Shown piece by piece: positions 25,434-34,357 of a stretch of DNA of 60,238 nt. Source of the stretch: Candidatus Neoruminococcus faecicola. GTDB lineage: Bacteria; Bacillota; Clostridia; Oscillospirales; Ruminococcaceae. The stretch lies in contig CAJFPC010000058.1 of assembly GCA_904398325.1 (NCBI GenBank), positions 1-60,238 of the forward strand. Reading direction: 5' to 3'. The notes under the pieces were generated by a model. That model was not told where the DNA came from. It did no database searches and saw only the letters and a program-made list of their open reading frames with translations. Made by a program: the position numbers and the translations under genes. Numbering within the stretch: the stretch's first letter is position 1; each line of letters opens with the position of its first letter.

Positions 25434-27830
25434 TTATTCCCGGTATTCCTCCACCAGGTAGGCTTCAAAGACGTCGCCTTCCTTGATATCGTTAAACTTC
25501 ACCAGGCTGATGCCGCACTCATAGCCGCTGGCGACTTCCTTGACATCGTCCTTGAAGCGCTTGAGGCTGCTCAGCTCGTCGTCGGCGATGATGATGCCGT
25601 CCCGCACCACGCGGATCTTGGCGCCGCGGGTGATCTTGCCCTCCAGCACATAGCAGCCGGCCACGGCGCCCACGTTGGAGATGCGGTACACCTGCCGCAC
25701 CTCGCAGCGGCCCAGATCCACATCCCGGTATTTGGGGGCCAGCATGCCCTTGAGGGCGGCCTGCACATCCTCGATGGCATCGTAGATCACGCGGTAGAGG
25801 CGCAGCTCCACCCCGTCGCGCTCGGCGTTCTGCTTGGCCACCGGGTCGGGGCGCACGTTGAAGCCGATGATAATGGCGTTGGAGGCGGCGGCCAGCATGA
25901 CGTCGCTTTCGCTGATGGCGCCCACCGCCCCGTGGATGACCCGCACCCGCACCTCGTCGTTGGAAAGCTTCTCCAGCGACTGCTTGACGGCCTCCACCGA
26001 GCCCTGCACATCGCCCTTGACGATGATGGGCAGCTCTTTCATCTCGCCCTGCTCGATCTGGGAGAACAGGTTATCCAGCGTCACCTTCTGATAGGATTTG
26101 AAGACCTCTTCCTTGGCCTCGTGGCGGCGTTTTTCCACCAGCTCCTTGGCCAGGCGCTCATCCTCTACGGCGTTGAACACGTCGCCGGCGCTGGGCACCT
26201 CCGACAGGCCGGTGATCTCCACCGGGGTGGAGGGGCCTGCCGCCTCGATGCGCTCGCCCTTGTCGTTGGTCATCACCCGCACATGCCCCAGGGCGGTGCC
26301 GGCAATGATCACATCCCCGGAATGGAGGGTGCCGTTCTGCACCAGCTGGGTGGCCACCGGGCCGCGGCCGCGGTCCAGCTTGGCCTCGATGACGGTGCCC
26401 CTGGCCAGGCGGTCGGGGTTGGCCTTCAGCTCCTTGACATCCGCCACCAGCAGGATCATCTCCAGCAGCTGGCCGATGTTCTGCCCCGTTTTGGCGGAGA
26501 TGGGCACGCAGATCACGTCGCCGCCCCACTCCTCGGGGACCAGCTCGTATTCCGTCAGCTCCTGCATCACCTTGTCGGGGTTGGCTTCCGGCTTATCCAT
26601 CTTGTTGATGGCGACAATAATCGGCACTTCAGCGGCTTTGGCGTGGTTGATGGCCTCCACCGTCTGGGGCATGATGCCGTCATCCGCAGCCACCACCAGC
26701 ACGGCGATATCCGTCACCTGGGCGCCGCGGGCGCGCATGGAGGTAAAGGCCGCATGGCCCGGCGTATCCAGGAAGGTGATCGGCCGGCCGTCCACCTCCA
26801 CCTGATAGGCGCCGATATGCTGGGTGATGCCGCCGGCCTCGCCGGTGGTCACATTGGTGTGGCGGATGGCGTCCAGCAGGGAGGTTTTGCCGTGGTCCAC
26901 GTGGCCCATGACCACCACCACCGGGCAGCGGGGCTGCAGGTTCTCGTCCTTATCCTCCGTCTCGTCGAAGAGGCGCTCCTCAATGGTGACCACCACTTCT
27001 TTTTCCACCTTGGCGCCGATCTCCATGGCCACCAGGGCGGCGGTGTCATAGTCGATGATCTGCCCGGCGGCAGCCATGACCCCCAGGCCCATCAGCCGCT
27101 TGACCACCTCGGCGGTCTGGATTTTTAAGCGGCTGGCCAGCTCGCTGACCGAGATCTCCTCCGGCAGGGTGATTTCCAGCTTCTGGCGGCGCTGGCGCTC
27201 CAGTTCCAGGCGGCGCATTTTTTCCGCCTCCTGCTCCTTGCGGGAAAGCACCGGCTTGCCCCGGCGCTGGGCAGAGCGCTGGTTGATCTTCTGCTTCTTG
27301 GGGCCGGCATCCCGGCGGGTGTAGTTGCCCGGGGCGATCTGCTCATAGCGCTCGTTGTATTTATCCAGGTTCACCTGCGCGGCGCGCATATCCACCCGCA
27401 CCGTCTGGCCCTTGGGCGCAATTTTGCCGCCATCCTCCTGGCGGGGGCGCTCCTGCTGGGCGGGACGGGCTTCCTGCTGGGGCTTTCTGGGCCCGGGGCG
27501 CTGGGGCTGCTTCTGGGGTTCGGCCTCCTGCCGCTCGCTCTTTGCGGCTTTGGGCGCAGGCTGGGCAGCCGGCTTTTCCGCGCGGTGCTGCGTCTTGGCA
27601 GCCTCTTTTCTGGCCTGTTTTTTCGCTTCCCCTTCTGCGAAATAAGCGTCCAGGCTTTCCACCTGGCTGTTCTGGGTATAAGTCTCAAAAATGACGCTCA
27701 GCTCCTGGGGAGTGAGGGCCGTCATGTGTTTTTTCTGATCGTCGAAATACTGGCCCAGCAGATCCACCACGTCCTTGCTGGGGATCTTCAGATCCTTGGC
27801 CACCTCATGTACCCGATATTTCTCCATCAT
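25434..27830 (-). CDS. infB: Translation initiation factor IF-2
   Basis: GTPase that brings initiator tRNA to the 30S subunit. The 798 residues open with an IF2-N domain ([21 protein letters not shown]), then a Lys/Gln/Pro-rich linker (about 70-200), a second IF2-N motif, and the G domain with [23 protein letters not shown] and NKMDK. Its ATG overlaps the ylxQ stop as ATGA. Confidence 0.97.
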   Translation of the reverse strand: MMEKYRVHEVAKDLKIPSKDVVDLLGQYFDDQKKHMTALTPQELSVIFETYTQNSQVESLDAYFAEGEAKKQARKEAAKTQHRAEKPAAQPAPKAAKSERQEAEPQKQPQRPGPRKPQQEARPAQQERPRQEDGGKIAPKGQTVRVDMRAAQVNLDKYNERYEQIAPGNYTRRDAGPKKQKINQRSAQRRGKPVLSRKEQEAEKMRRLELERQRRQKLEITLPEEISVSELASRLKIQTAEVVKRLMGLGVMAAAGQIIDYDTAALVAMEIGAKVEKEVVVTIEERLFDETEDKDENLQPRCPVVVVMGHVDHGKTSLLDAIRHTNVTTGEAGGITQHIGAYQVEVDGRPITFLDTPGHAAFTSMRARGAQVTDIAVLVVAADDGIMPQTVEAINHAKAAEVPIIVAINKMDKPEANPDKVMQELTEYELVPEEWGGDVICVPISAKTGQNIGQLLEMILLVADVKELKANPDRLARGTVIEAKLDRGRGPVATQLVQNGTLHSGDVIIAGTALGHVRVMTNDKGERIEAAGPSTPVEITGLSEVPSAGDVFNAVEDERLAKELVEKRRHEAKEEVFKSYQKVTLDNLFSQIEQGEMKELPIIVKGDVQGSVEAVKQSLEKLSNDEVRVRVIHGAVGAISESDVMLAAASNAIIIGFNVRPDPVAKQNAERDGVELRLYRVIYDAIEDVQAALKGMLAPKYRDVDLGRCEVRQVYRISNVGAVAGCYVLEGKITRGAKIRVVRDGIIIADDELSSLKRFKDDVKEVASGYECGISLVKFNDIKEGDVFEAYLVEEYRE

Positions 27831-28150
27831 ATCTGCATTACCTCCTTGTCATCGCCTATGCTGCCTGCCACCAGTTTGGCCAGGTCCGGCCCGGTCACTG
27901 CCAGGATGCCGGTGCGCCGGCCCAGCAGCTGTTCCAGCTGCTCCATAGTGGCGGGCAGCCGCCGCACAGGGACGCCTGCCGCCTGGGCCGCCTCGGCCGC
28001 TTTCCGGCCGCTTTTTTCCGAAAGATCCGCCGCCAGCACCACCAGATGTGCCTGGCCGACAGCGATGGCCCGCCCCACGGCGTCCGCGCCCCAAACCAGG
28101 CGCCCCGCCCGCCGGCAGAGCCCCAGGCTGCCCATCAGCCGGTCCGTCAT
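27827..28150 (-). CDS. ylxQ: L7Ae-family RNA-binding protein YlxQ
   Basis: A 107-residue L7Ae/L30e-fold protein that should bind kink-turn RNA. The pattern [18 protein letters not shown] followed by [13 protein letters not shown] is typical of YlxQ encoded between ylxR and infB. It overlaps both neighbours by four bases. The exact cellular role is not known. Confidence 0.92.
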   Translation of the reverse strand: MTDRLMGSLGLCRRAGRLVWGADAVGRAIAVGQAHLVVLAADLSEKSGRKAAEAAQAAGVPVRRLPATMEQLEQLLGRRTGILAVTGPDLAKLVAGSIGDDKEVMQI

Positions 28151-28410
28151 GCCTTCAGCTCCTCTTCCAGGCGGTCAAACACTTCCGCCGGTATTTCACA
28201 GGCCAAAGCCCGCTGCAGCCGGCCGGCCTTCCTGGCCTTGGCCAGGCACTGGGCGTCGCGGCACAGATAAGCGCCCCGCCCGGATTTCTTCCCGGTCAGG
28301 TCCACCGAGATTTCCCCCTCCGGGCTTCTGACGATCCTCACCAGTTCCTTTTTCGGCTTATGCTCGTTGCATCCGGCGCACATGCGCACGGGAACCTTCT
28401 TTTCCGGCAT
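28147..28410 (-). CDS. ylxR: YlxR family protein (RNase P modulator RnpM)
   Basis: An 87-residue DUF448 protein with PVRMCAGCNEHKPKKELVRIVR and GRGAYLCRDAQCL. B. subtilis YlxR/RnpM binds the RNase P RNA and lowers its activity; a regulatory role has also been described. It lies 33 bases after nusA, preceded by AGGAGGAG. Confidence 0.93.
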   Translation of the reverse strand: MPEKKVPVRMCAGCNEHKPKKELVRIVRSPEGEISVDLTGKKSGRGAYLCRDAQCLAKARKAGRLQRALACEIPAEVFDRLEEELKA

Positions 28411-28443
28411 GGCAGCTTCTCCTCCTTTGCCCGGCGTCAGGCT

Positions 28444-29499
28444 TTATTCTTCCCCATAAAAACCGCTCTCGGGGCGGATATCGATTTTCCATCCGGTCAG
28501 CTTGGCGGCCAGGCGGGCGTTCTGGCCCTTGTTGCCGATGGCCAGCGACAGCTGATGGTCCGGCACAGTGACGCGGCAGACACGGTTTTCCGCATCTTCG
28601 ATCTCCACGCTCACCACGTCGGAGGGGGAGAGGGCCGCGGCGATAAACTCCTCCGGCACCTCGGAATATTTGACCACGTCGATCTTCTCGCCGCCCAATT
28701 CCTCCACAATGCCGGAAACGCGGGAGCCCTTGGGGCCGATGCAGGCGCCCACGGCGTCCACATTCTCATCCCGGCTGTAGACCGCCAGCTTGGTGCGGCT
28801 GCCCGCCTCGCGGGAGATGGCCTTGATCTCCACCACGCCGTCGTAAATTTCCGGCACCTGCATCTCAAACAAGCGCTTGACCAGGCCGGGGTGTGTGCGG
28901 GAGATCATGATGCGGGGGCCTTTTTCCCCGCTGACCACATCCACCACATAGACCTTGATGCGCTCGCCGTCGCGCAGCACCTCGCCGGGCACCTGCTCCG
29001 ACTTGGGCAGCACCGCCTCGGAGCGGCCGATTTCCAGCGTGACGCCGCCCCGCTTGGGGTCGGTGCGCAGCACGGTGGCGGTGACGATATCGTTCTGGCG
29101 GGACTGATACTCCGCCAGCAGCTGGTCGCGCTCCGCCTCGCGGATGCCCTGACGGATCACATGCTTGGCCGCCTGGGCCGCAATGCGCCCAAAATCGTGG
29201 GTCTCCAGCGGGATCTCAATGATATCCCCGTCTACCGCGTCGGGCTTGTATTCCCGGGCCTTTTCCAGGGTGAGCTCCGCGGCGGGGTTTTCCACATCCT
29301 TCCGGGCCATTTTGCGCACCGCCACATAAAAGGTGCCGGCATCCGGGTCGATGTTCACCACGTTGCTGTCCTCCAGGCCGCCGGCGTCGCGCTTGACCGC
29401 GATCAGGATGGCGTTGCGGATTTTTTCCACCAAATACTCCATGGGGATGCCTTTTTCCTTTTCCAGCATCCGCAGCGCCTCAAAGAATTCGTTGGTCAT
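28444..29499 (-). CDS. nusA: Transcription termination/antitermination factor NusA
   Basis: Binds RNA polymerase and nascent RNA to tune pausing and termination. The 351 residues contain the N-terminal domain (EFFEALRMLEKEKGI), S1 (about 135-200), and two KH domains (GPKGSRVSGIVEELGGEKID and AIGNKGQNARLAAKLTGWKIDI). It lacks the C-terminal acidic repeats of E. coli, which is normal for Firmicutes. The ATG at 29499 overlaps the rimP stop as TGATG and follows GGAGGAG. Confidence 0.96.
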   Translation of the reverse strand: MTNEFFEALRMLEKEKGIPMEYLVEKIRNAILIAVKRDAGGLEDSNVVNIDPDAGTFYVAVRKMARKDVENPAAELTLEKAREYKPDAVDGDIIEIPLETHDFGRIAAQAAKHVIRQGIREAERDQLLAEYQSRQNDIVTATVLRTDPKRGGVTLEIGRSEAVLPKSEQVPGEVLRDGERIKVYVVDVVSGEKGPRIMISRTHPGLVKRLFEMQVPEIYDGVVEIKAISREAGSRTKLAVYSRDENVDAVGACIGPKGSRVSGIVEELGGEKIDVVKYSEVPEEFIAAALSPSDVVSVEIEDAENRVCRVTVPDHQLSLAIGNKGQNARLAAKLTGWKIDIRPESGFYGEE

Positions 29500-29987
29500 C
29501 ACTCTTCTCCTCCATCTTCATAGTCGTCATACAGTCTGATATACACCGTCTCCCCTTTGGGGAAGGTCCGTTCGCTCCCGTCGGGGAAGCCCAGGCGCGC
29601 GGCGCCGCCCTCATAGGCCAGCAGCTGCCCGAGAAACTCCCGCTGCCCCTCCACCGGGCGGATGGTTTTAACCTCCACCAGAGCGCCCAGATAGCGCTCG
29701 AAGTGCCAGTCCCGGGTGAGCTGGCGCTCCACCCCGGGGGAGGATACTTCCAGGCAGTAGCTCTGGTCGATGGGGTCCGCCTCGTCCAGCAGCTTATCCA
29801 CCCGGCGGCTGAAATTCTCGCAGTCGTCGATGGTCACCCCGCCGTCCTTGTCGATAAAATAGCGCAGGTACCAGATGGTGCCCTCCTTCTCAAAGCGCAC
29901 ATCCCAGAGCTCCAGCCCCAGCTCCTGCAGCACCGGCTGGGCCAGCCGCTGGCAGATCTCCACGGTGTTCCCTTTTGTTTTGGCCAC
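29499..29987 (-). CDS. rimP: Ribosome maturation factor RimP
   Basis: Needed for late 30S assembly. The 162-residue form starts at a GTG at 29987 after AGAAGGGGGA. It shows GLELWDVRFEKEG, YLRYFIDKDGGVTIDDCE and YCLEVSSPGVERQL. It heads the nusA-infB operon, and its leader carries a terminator-like hairpin. Confidence 0.95.
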   Translation of the reverse strand: MAKTKGNTVEICQRLAQPVLQELGLELWDVRFEKEGTIWYLRYFIDKDGGVTIDDCENFSRRVDKLLDEADPIDQSYCLEVSSPGVERQLTRDWHFERYLGALVEVKTIRPVEGQREFLGQLLAYEGGAARLGFPDGSERTFPKGETVYIRLYDDYEDGGEE

Positions 29988-30027
29988 GCTGAAAGTCCCC
30001 CTTCTGCAAAAGTCTCCATATATAAGC

Positions 30028-30053
30028 AAAAGAGCGGGTGGCCCCACTCTTTT
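30028..30053 (-). promoter_or_regulatory. Terminator-like hairpin in the rimP-nusA leader
   Basis: On the minus strand AAAAGAGTGGG-gcca-CCCGCTCTTTT lies about 20 to 45 bases after the predicted start and 40 bases before the rimP GTG. The U run is short (TTTT then GC). It could be a leader attenuator of the nusA operon. Confidence 0.55.
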
Positions 30054-30078
30054 ACAATCGAACAATCTTCTTTTATAA

Positions 30079-30107
30079 AATATAGCACAGTTTCTGCCAT
30101 TTGACAA
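30079..30107 (-). promoter_or_regulatory. Promoter of the rimP-nusA-infB operon
   Basis: TTGTCA (complement of 30102-30107), a 17-base spacer and TATATT (complement of 30079-30084). Confidence 0.85.
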
Positions 30108-30131
30108 GGGGCAATTGCGAAAAAATCCCCC

Positions 30132-30668
30132 TCATTCCTCCATCTGGCGGCCCAAAAAGGCTGCGGCGGCCTGGATGAGCTTCGCCTGGGCGTCATCGGC
30201 GGCCGAGGCGTCCTCCGGCGCCACAAACAGGATGGAGCCGCACACATCCCCGGCGGCGATGATGGGGTACTGCACCAGGGCGTACCGGTCCACCCCCTCC
30301 ACCGGCTGCAGGCTGCCGCCCGGCGCCAGCAGGAAGGGCTGGCGCTTTTCCATATACTCCTCCAGCGTGGGGGAGACCCGCCGCTCCAGCAGCTCCTTTT
30401 TGGGGATGCCGGCCGCGCAGATCACATGGTCCCGGTCGCAGACCACCACCGGCACCCCGGCGGTTTTGCAGAGCACCTCCGCCAGGTCCCCCGCAAACTG
30501 GCTGAGCTCCCCCATGGGGGAATACTTCTTGAAGATCACTTCCCCGTCGTTATCGGTGAAAATTTCCAGGGGGTCGCCTTCCCGGATCCGCATGGTACGT
30601 CTGATTTCCTTGGGTATGACAACGCGGCCCAGATCGTCGATCCGCCGCACAATGCCTGTGGCTTTCAT
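30132..30668 (-). CDS. spoVT: Stage V sporulation protein T
   Basis: An AbrB-type DNA-binding regulator of late forespore genes. The 178 residues start with the AbrB swapped-hairpin domain, MKATGIVRRIDDLGRVVIPKE, and continue into a GAF-like C-terminal domain (about 55-178). The ATG at 30668 follows AGGAGGAATAGG. In Bacillus it is made under sigma-G; I could not find a convincing sigma-G site here. It lies alone between the nusA operon promoter and the GT operon terminator. Confidence 0.95.
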   Translation of the reverse strand: MKATGIVRRIDDLGRVVIPKEIRRTMRIREGDPLEIFTDNDGEVIFKKYSPMGELSQFAGDLAEVLCKTAGVPVVVCDRDHVICAAGIPKKELLERRVSPTLEEYMEKRQPFLLAPGGSLQPVEGVDRYALVQYPIIAAGDVCGSILFVAPEDASAADDAQAKLIQAAAAFLGRQMEE

Positions 30669-30816
30669 CCTATTCCTCCTGCCTGCGTTTTGATGGATCC
30701 CGCCTTGCGGCTTATTTTCTGGGATTTCACCCATATTCTTTCCGTCCGGGGAAAAATTTATACTCTCCCGCAGGCTTTCGGTGCCAATTTTCTCAAAGAA
30801 ATGATGCCAGAGCAGC

Positions 30817-30840
30817 AAAAAAGCGGCATCCCGCCGCTTT
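30817..30840 (-). terminator. Terminator of the xpt-to-GT2 gene run
   Basis: AAAGCGGC-ggga-TGCCGCTTT followed by TTT on the minus strand, about 42 bases after the GT2 stop. Confidence 0.85.
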
Positions 30841-30881
30841 CTGACCGATCTGTTTTCAATGCCGCAGCCGGACGTCCCCTT

Positions 30882-31703
30882 TTATAGGGAGGGCTTCCCC
30901 GGCCTGGTCTTTTCCCCGCGCAGGCGGCGCAGCAGCCCTTGGGGGATGAGCCCCACCAACAGCGGCTTTGCCGCATACAAAGCGCCCAGCGGCATCAGCC
31001 CCAGCTCCCCGAAGCCCCGCCAGCGCACCTGGGCTTCCTCCCAGCGGCGGCGCCAGGTCCGCCGGCGCAGGGCAGCCGGGTCCTCCCGGTAGGCGTAAAG
31101 CTTTTCCGGCAGGTTGCAGCCCCGCCAGCCGGCGGCATACAGCCGCATAAACAGGTCATAATCCTCCGCCAGGCGTGTGATGGCGTCCGCCCGGTAGCCG
31201 CCCAGCCCGCAGAGCACCTGCCGGCGCATCAGGATGGTGGGATGCATAAACTGGCTGCCGAAGAGGAAATCCCGCTTCTCGGGGTATTCCTTGGGCCGAC
31301 GCTCCCCCCAGACGCCGCCGTCGTCAAACAGGTCCGCCTGGCAGCCCACCAGGGCGAATTGCGGGTGGCTGTCCAAAAAAGCCGCCTGCCGGGCCAGCCG
31401 CTCGGGATAGCTGACGTCGTCCGCGTCCATGCGGGCGATATATTCGCCCGAGGCGGCATCCAGGCAGCGGTTGAGGGCCGCGGCCAGGCCGTGATTGCCC
31501 TGGCTGGGCAGCAGGATGGTGCGCGCCTCTTCCCCCTTGGAATAGGCCCGCAGCAGCTCGGAGGTGTGGTCGGTGGAGCCGTCGTCGCAGATGATAAACT
31601 CAAAATCCCGGCAGGACTGCGCGTAAACAGACTGCATCGCCGCCTGCAGCACCTCGGGCCGGGGGGTGTTGTACACCCCCATGAGGATTGAAATTTTCGG
31701 CAT
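30882..31703 (-). CDS. Family 2 glycosyltransferase
   Basis: A 273-residue GT-A enzyme with SILMGVYNTPRPEVLQAAMQSV, the nucleotide-binding Asp40-Asp41 (ICDDGSTD) and the metal-binding ARMDADD (93-96). The C-terminal 60 residues are Arg-rich, and there is no clear membrane segment. Its start overlaps the GT4 stop by one base (TGATG). It probably extends a surface glycan; donor and acceptor are unknown. Confidence 0.88.
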   Translation of the reverse strand: MPKISILMGVYNTPRPEVLQAAMQSVYAQSCRDFEFIICDDGSTDHTSELLRAYSKGEEARTILLPSQGNHGLAAALNRCLDAASGEYIARMDADDVSYPERLARQAAFLDSHPQFALVGCQADLFDDGGVWGERRPKEYPEKRDFLFGSQFMHPTILMRRQVLCGLGGYRADAITRLAEDYDLFMRLYAAGWRGCNLPEKLYAYREDPAALRRRTWRRRWEEAQVRWRGFGELGLMPLGALYAAKPLLVGLIPQGLLRRLRGEKTRPGKPSL

Positions 31704-32863
31704 CAGGCTCCCTCCCCGCGGCTGCGGGCAAGCAGCCAGTCCCTGTTTTCCAGAATTTGACGGTACAGCACCCGGCTGTCAAAAAGCTCCTCCACCTGCT
31801 GGCGGCCCCGCTGGGCCAGCCGCCGGCAGAGGGCTCTATCCAGATACAGCCGCTCCATGGCGGCGCACAAGGCGGCCGCATGGCGGGGCGGCACCATCAG
31901 GCCGGTGCTGCCCTCCTCCACCGCGTCGGCCAGCCCGGGGATATCCGTGACGATCACCGGCACCTCCATGGCTTTGGCCTCCAGCGGGGCGGTGGCAAAC
32001 CCCTCCCGGTAGCTGGGCAGCACCAGCGCATCCATGGCGGCGTAAAACTCCTCCGGGGCGCGCTGCATCCCGCAGAAAACCACCTGCTCCGACTGCATCG
32101 CCCACTGCAGGCGGCGCTTGTCGATGCCCTCCAGGTTTTCCTTAGGGCCCACCAGCAATAAATACACATCGCTGTGGCGGCTGGCCAGGCTCTCAAAAGC
32201 AGCCAGCAGCTCGTTGATCCCCTTATCCCGGTTGATACGCCCCATAAAGCCGTAGACAAACCCCTCTATGCCGTAGGTTTCCCGGATTTTGCGGCGCCAG
32301 GCTTCTTTCTTTTGCAAATCAAAGCGGCCGAGATCCACCCCGCAGGAGCTGCCGGCCCCCACGACCCGCCCTTTATCGGCGGGATAAAGCTTTTCCGCCA
32401 GGGCGAATTCCAGGTTGCGGGGCCCGTCCGGCTGCACATCGGTGGAAAGGGCGCAGGTGATCTTTTCCACCCCTTTGAAGATCCGGCGCCGAGGGCCGGC
32501 AAAACCCGTATACACCATCCCCCACTGGAAATATAAGCGCACCGGCACCTTGGCCAGCCGTGCGGCAATAGCCGCGCAGAAGGCGGCGTTGGGGGTGCTG
32601 TACTGCACCAGGTCAAACCGCTCCTGGACAAAAAAAGCCGCCAGCTCCCGGATGGTGGCCATGAGGCCGAAGGGGCTGGTCATGCCCCGGGCGATAGAGA
32701 TGCCGTGGTAATGCAGCTCCTCCGGCAGCGAAGCGGCAAAGGCCTCGTCCCGGGCGCAGCAGAGGGTCACATCGTAACCATGCCCCGCTAGAAAGCGCGC
32801 CGGCCCCACCACAAACGCCTGCAGGCTGGAGGAAACCGTGGTGACAATGCAGATTTTTTTCAA
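31703..32863 (-). CDS. Family 4 glycosyltransferase
   Basis: A 386-residue GT-B enzyme. The N-terminal half binds the acceptor (PARFLAGHGYDVTLCCA); the C-terminal half has FMGRINRDKGI and the EX7E-type motif in PSYREGFATAPLEAKAMEVPVIVTD. It resembles capsular or O-antigen glycosyltransferases. It overlaps malQ by four bases (ATGA) and the GT2 gene by one, so the three are coupled. Confidence 0.88.
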   Translation of the reverse strand: MKKICIVTTVSSSLQAFVVGPARFLAGHGYDVTLCCARDEAFAASLPEELHYHGISIARGMTSPFGLMATIRELAAFFVQERFDLVQYSTPNAAFCAAIAARLAKVPVRLYFQWGMVYTGFAGPRRRIFKGVEKITCALSTDVQPDGPRNLEFALAEKLYPADKGRVVGAGSSCGVDLGRFDLQKKEAWRRKIRETYGIEGFVYGFMGRINRDKGINELLAAFESLASRHSDVYLLLVGPKENLEGIDKRRLQWAMQSEQVVFCGMQRAPEEFYAAMDALVLPSYREGFATAPLEAKAMEVPVIVTDIPGLADAVEEGSTGLMVPPRHAAALCAAMERLYLDRALCRRLAQRGRQQVEELFDSRVLYRQILENRDWLLARSRGEGA

Positions 32864-34332
32864 AGGGAATCAACACTCCTTTTCGATTGCAGTGCCAGCC
32901 GGGCCAGCTGTTCGGCCAGCGGCCCGTTCAGGCTGCCGGAAGAAAGGCGCCAGGCCCAGTTCCCCTCCGGCTGGCCGGGGGTGTTCATCCGGCGGGCGCC
33001 GGGCAGAAAATCCTGCAGGGGAAAAACCGCATACCGCGCCTGGGAGGCTGCCACCGCGGCGATCAGATCCGCCGCATCCGCCGGGCCTCCGGCGCCCACC
33101 AGGCTCCCCAGCCGGCAGCGCCCCTTTTCCCCCAGGGCCGCCAGCCAATCCGCCAGGGTGGGGTTATCATGGGTACCGGTGCAGGCAATGGCCTCCTCCG
33201 GATAATGGGCCGGGCAGTAGCGGGGGTTTTCCTCCCCGGCGGGCGACAGGGCAAACTGCGCCACCCGGGTGGATAAAAACCCGCACCGCGCCCGCAGGCG
33301 CTCCACCCGCGGGGTGAGGCTGCCCAGATCCTCGGCGATGAAATCCCCGGGGGCAAACTGCTCCAGCGCCAGCCGGAAAAGCCCCTCCCCCAGGCCCTCG
33401 CACCACTGCCCGGCGGCGGCTTCCCCGCCCGCCGGGATGGCATAGAAGGTCTCGTAGCCGATAAAATGATCCAGCCGGATCTTATCATACAGCGCAAAGC
33501 CCCGCCGGATGCGCGCCAGATGCCAGCGGTAGCCGTCATCCTCCGCCCGGTCCCAGCGGTAGAGGGGATTGTTCCACACCTGGCCGGCGGCGGCATATTC
33601 ATCCGGCGGCGCACCGGCCACCCGGGCCATACGGCCCGACCGGTCCAGCCAGAACAGCTCCGGATGGGCCCACACGTCGCTGCTGTGATAGGCGGGATAG
33701 ATGGGCAGGTCGCCCACCAGCTTGACGCCCCGGGCGGCGGCATATGCCCGCAGGCGGCGCCACTGCCCTTCCAACAGGTATTGCAGCAGCAGACGGCCCT
33801 CCACCGCCTGGGAGTGCTCCGCGGCGAAACGGTGCAGGGCGTCCTCCTGCCGGCGGGCGAGCGGCTCCGGCCAGTCCGTCCAGGCGGCGCCGGGGTACCG
33901 GCTGGAAATCGCTCCAAAGAGGGCATACTCCGCCGCCCAGGGGTTGGCCGCAGCATAATCCAGCACCGCCCGGCGGTATTTTGCCAGACCGCGGCGGATC
34001 AAGGCCGGATAAATCTGCGCCCGGTTCCGGCGCAGGGCGGGATAGTCGACGTCCCCCTCCCCCAGACGGCAGCCGGCCAGCTCCCCGGGGGTCAAAAGCC
34101 CCTCGCCGGCCAGCGCCTCCAGATCCAGAAACAAGGGGTCCAGCGCAAAAAAGCTCCCCGGCTGGTAGGGGCAGCCGTTGGCCGCCGCAGGGGAAAGGGG
34201 CAGCATCTGCCAGAGGCTCTGCCCCGCCGCCGACAGAAAATCCACAAAGCGGCGCGCCTCCCGCCCGAAGGAGCCGACGCCATAGGGGGAGGGCAGGCAG
34301 GTGATATGCAGCAGGATGCCGCTCCTTCTCAT
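32860..34332 (-). CDS. malQ: 4-alpha-glucanotransferase (amylomaltase)
   Basis: GH77 enzyme that transfers alpha-1,4-glucan segments between maltodextrins. The 490-residue protein has the nucleophile Asp288 (IRLDHF), acid/base Glu334 (AEDLG) and Asp389 (GTHDN), and the 250s-type loop GAPPDEYAAAGQVW. Position 216 is His in AYHSSDVW where many bacterial members have Asp; plant D-enzymes also have His there. No maltose transporter or glycogen gene is nearby. It is coupled to two glycosyltransferases, an unusual setting. Confidence 0.95.
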   Translation of the reverse strand: MRRSGILLHITCLPSPYGVGSFGREARRFVDFLSAAGQSLWQMLPLSPAAANGCPYQPGSFFALDPLFLDLEALAGEGLLTPGELAGCRLGEGDVDYPALRRNRAQIYPALIRRGLAKYRRAVLDYAAANPWAAEYALFGAISSRYPGAAWTDWPEPLARRQEDALHRFAAEHSQAVEGRLLLQYLLEGQWRRLRAYAAARGVKLVGDLPIYPAYHSSDVWAHPELFWLDRSGRMARVAGAPPDEYAAAGQVWNNPLYRWDRAEDDGYRWHLARIRRGFALYDKIRLDHFIGYETFYAIPAGGEAAAGQWCEGLGEGLFRLALEQFAPGDFIAEDLGSLTPRVERLRARCGFLSTRVAQFALSPAGEENPRYCPAHYPEEAIACTGTHDNPTLADWLAALGEKGRCRLGSLVGAGGPADAADLIAAVAASQARYAVFPLQDFLPGARRMNTPGQPEGNWAWRLSSGSLNGPLAEQLARLALQSKRSVDSL

Positions 34333-34357
34333 TTCAATCCCCCCTTGCCGGATCTGG

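Noticed and set aside
33680-33700. His216 in MalQ where many bacterial enzymes have Asp
   Set aside because: As far as I recall, plant-type D-enzymes carry His in the same AYHSADVW context, so it is probably natural family variation and not a defect.
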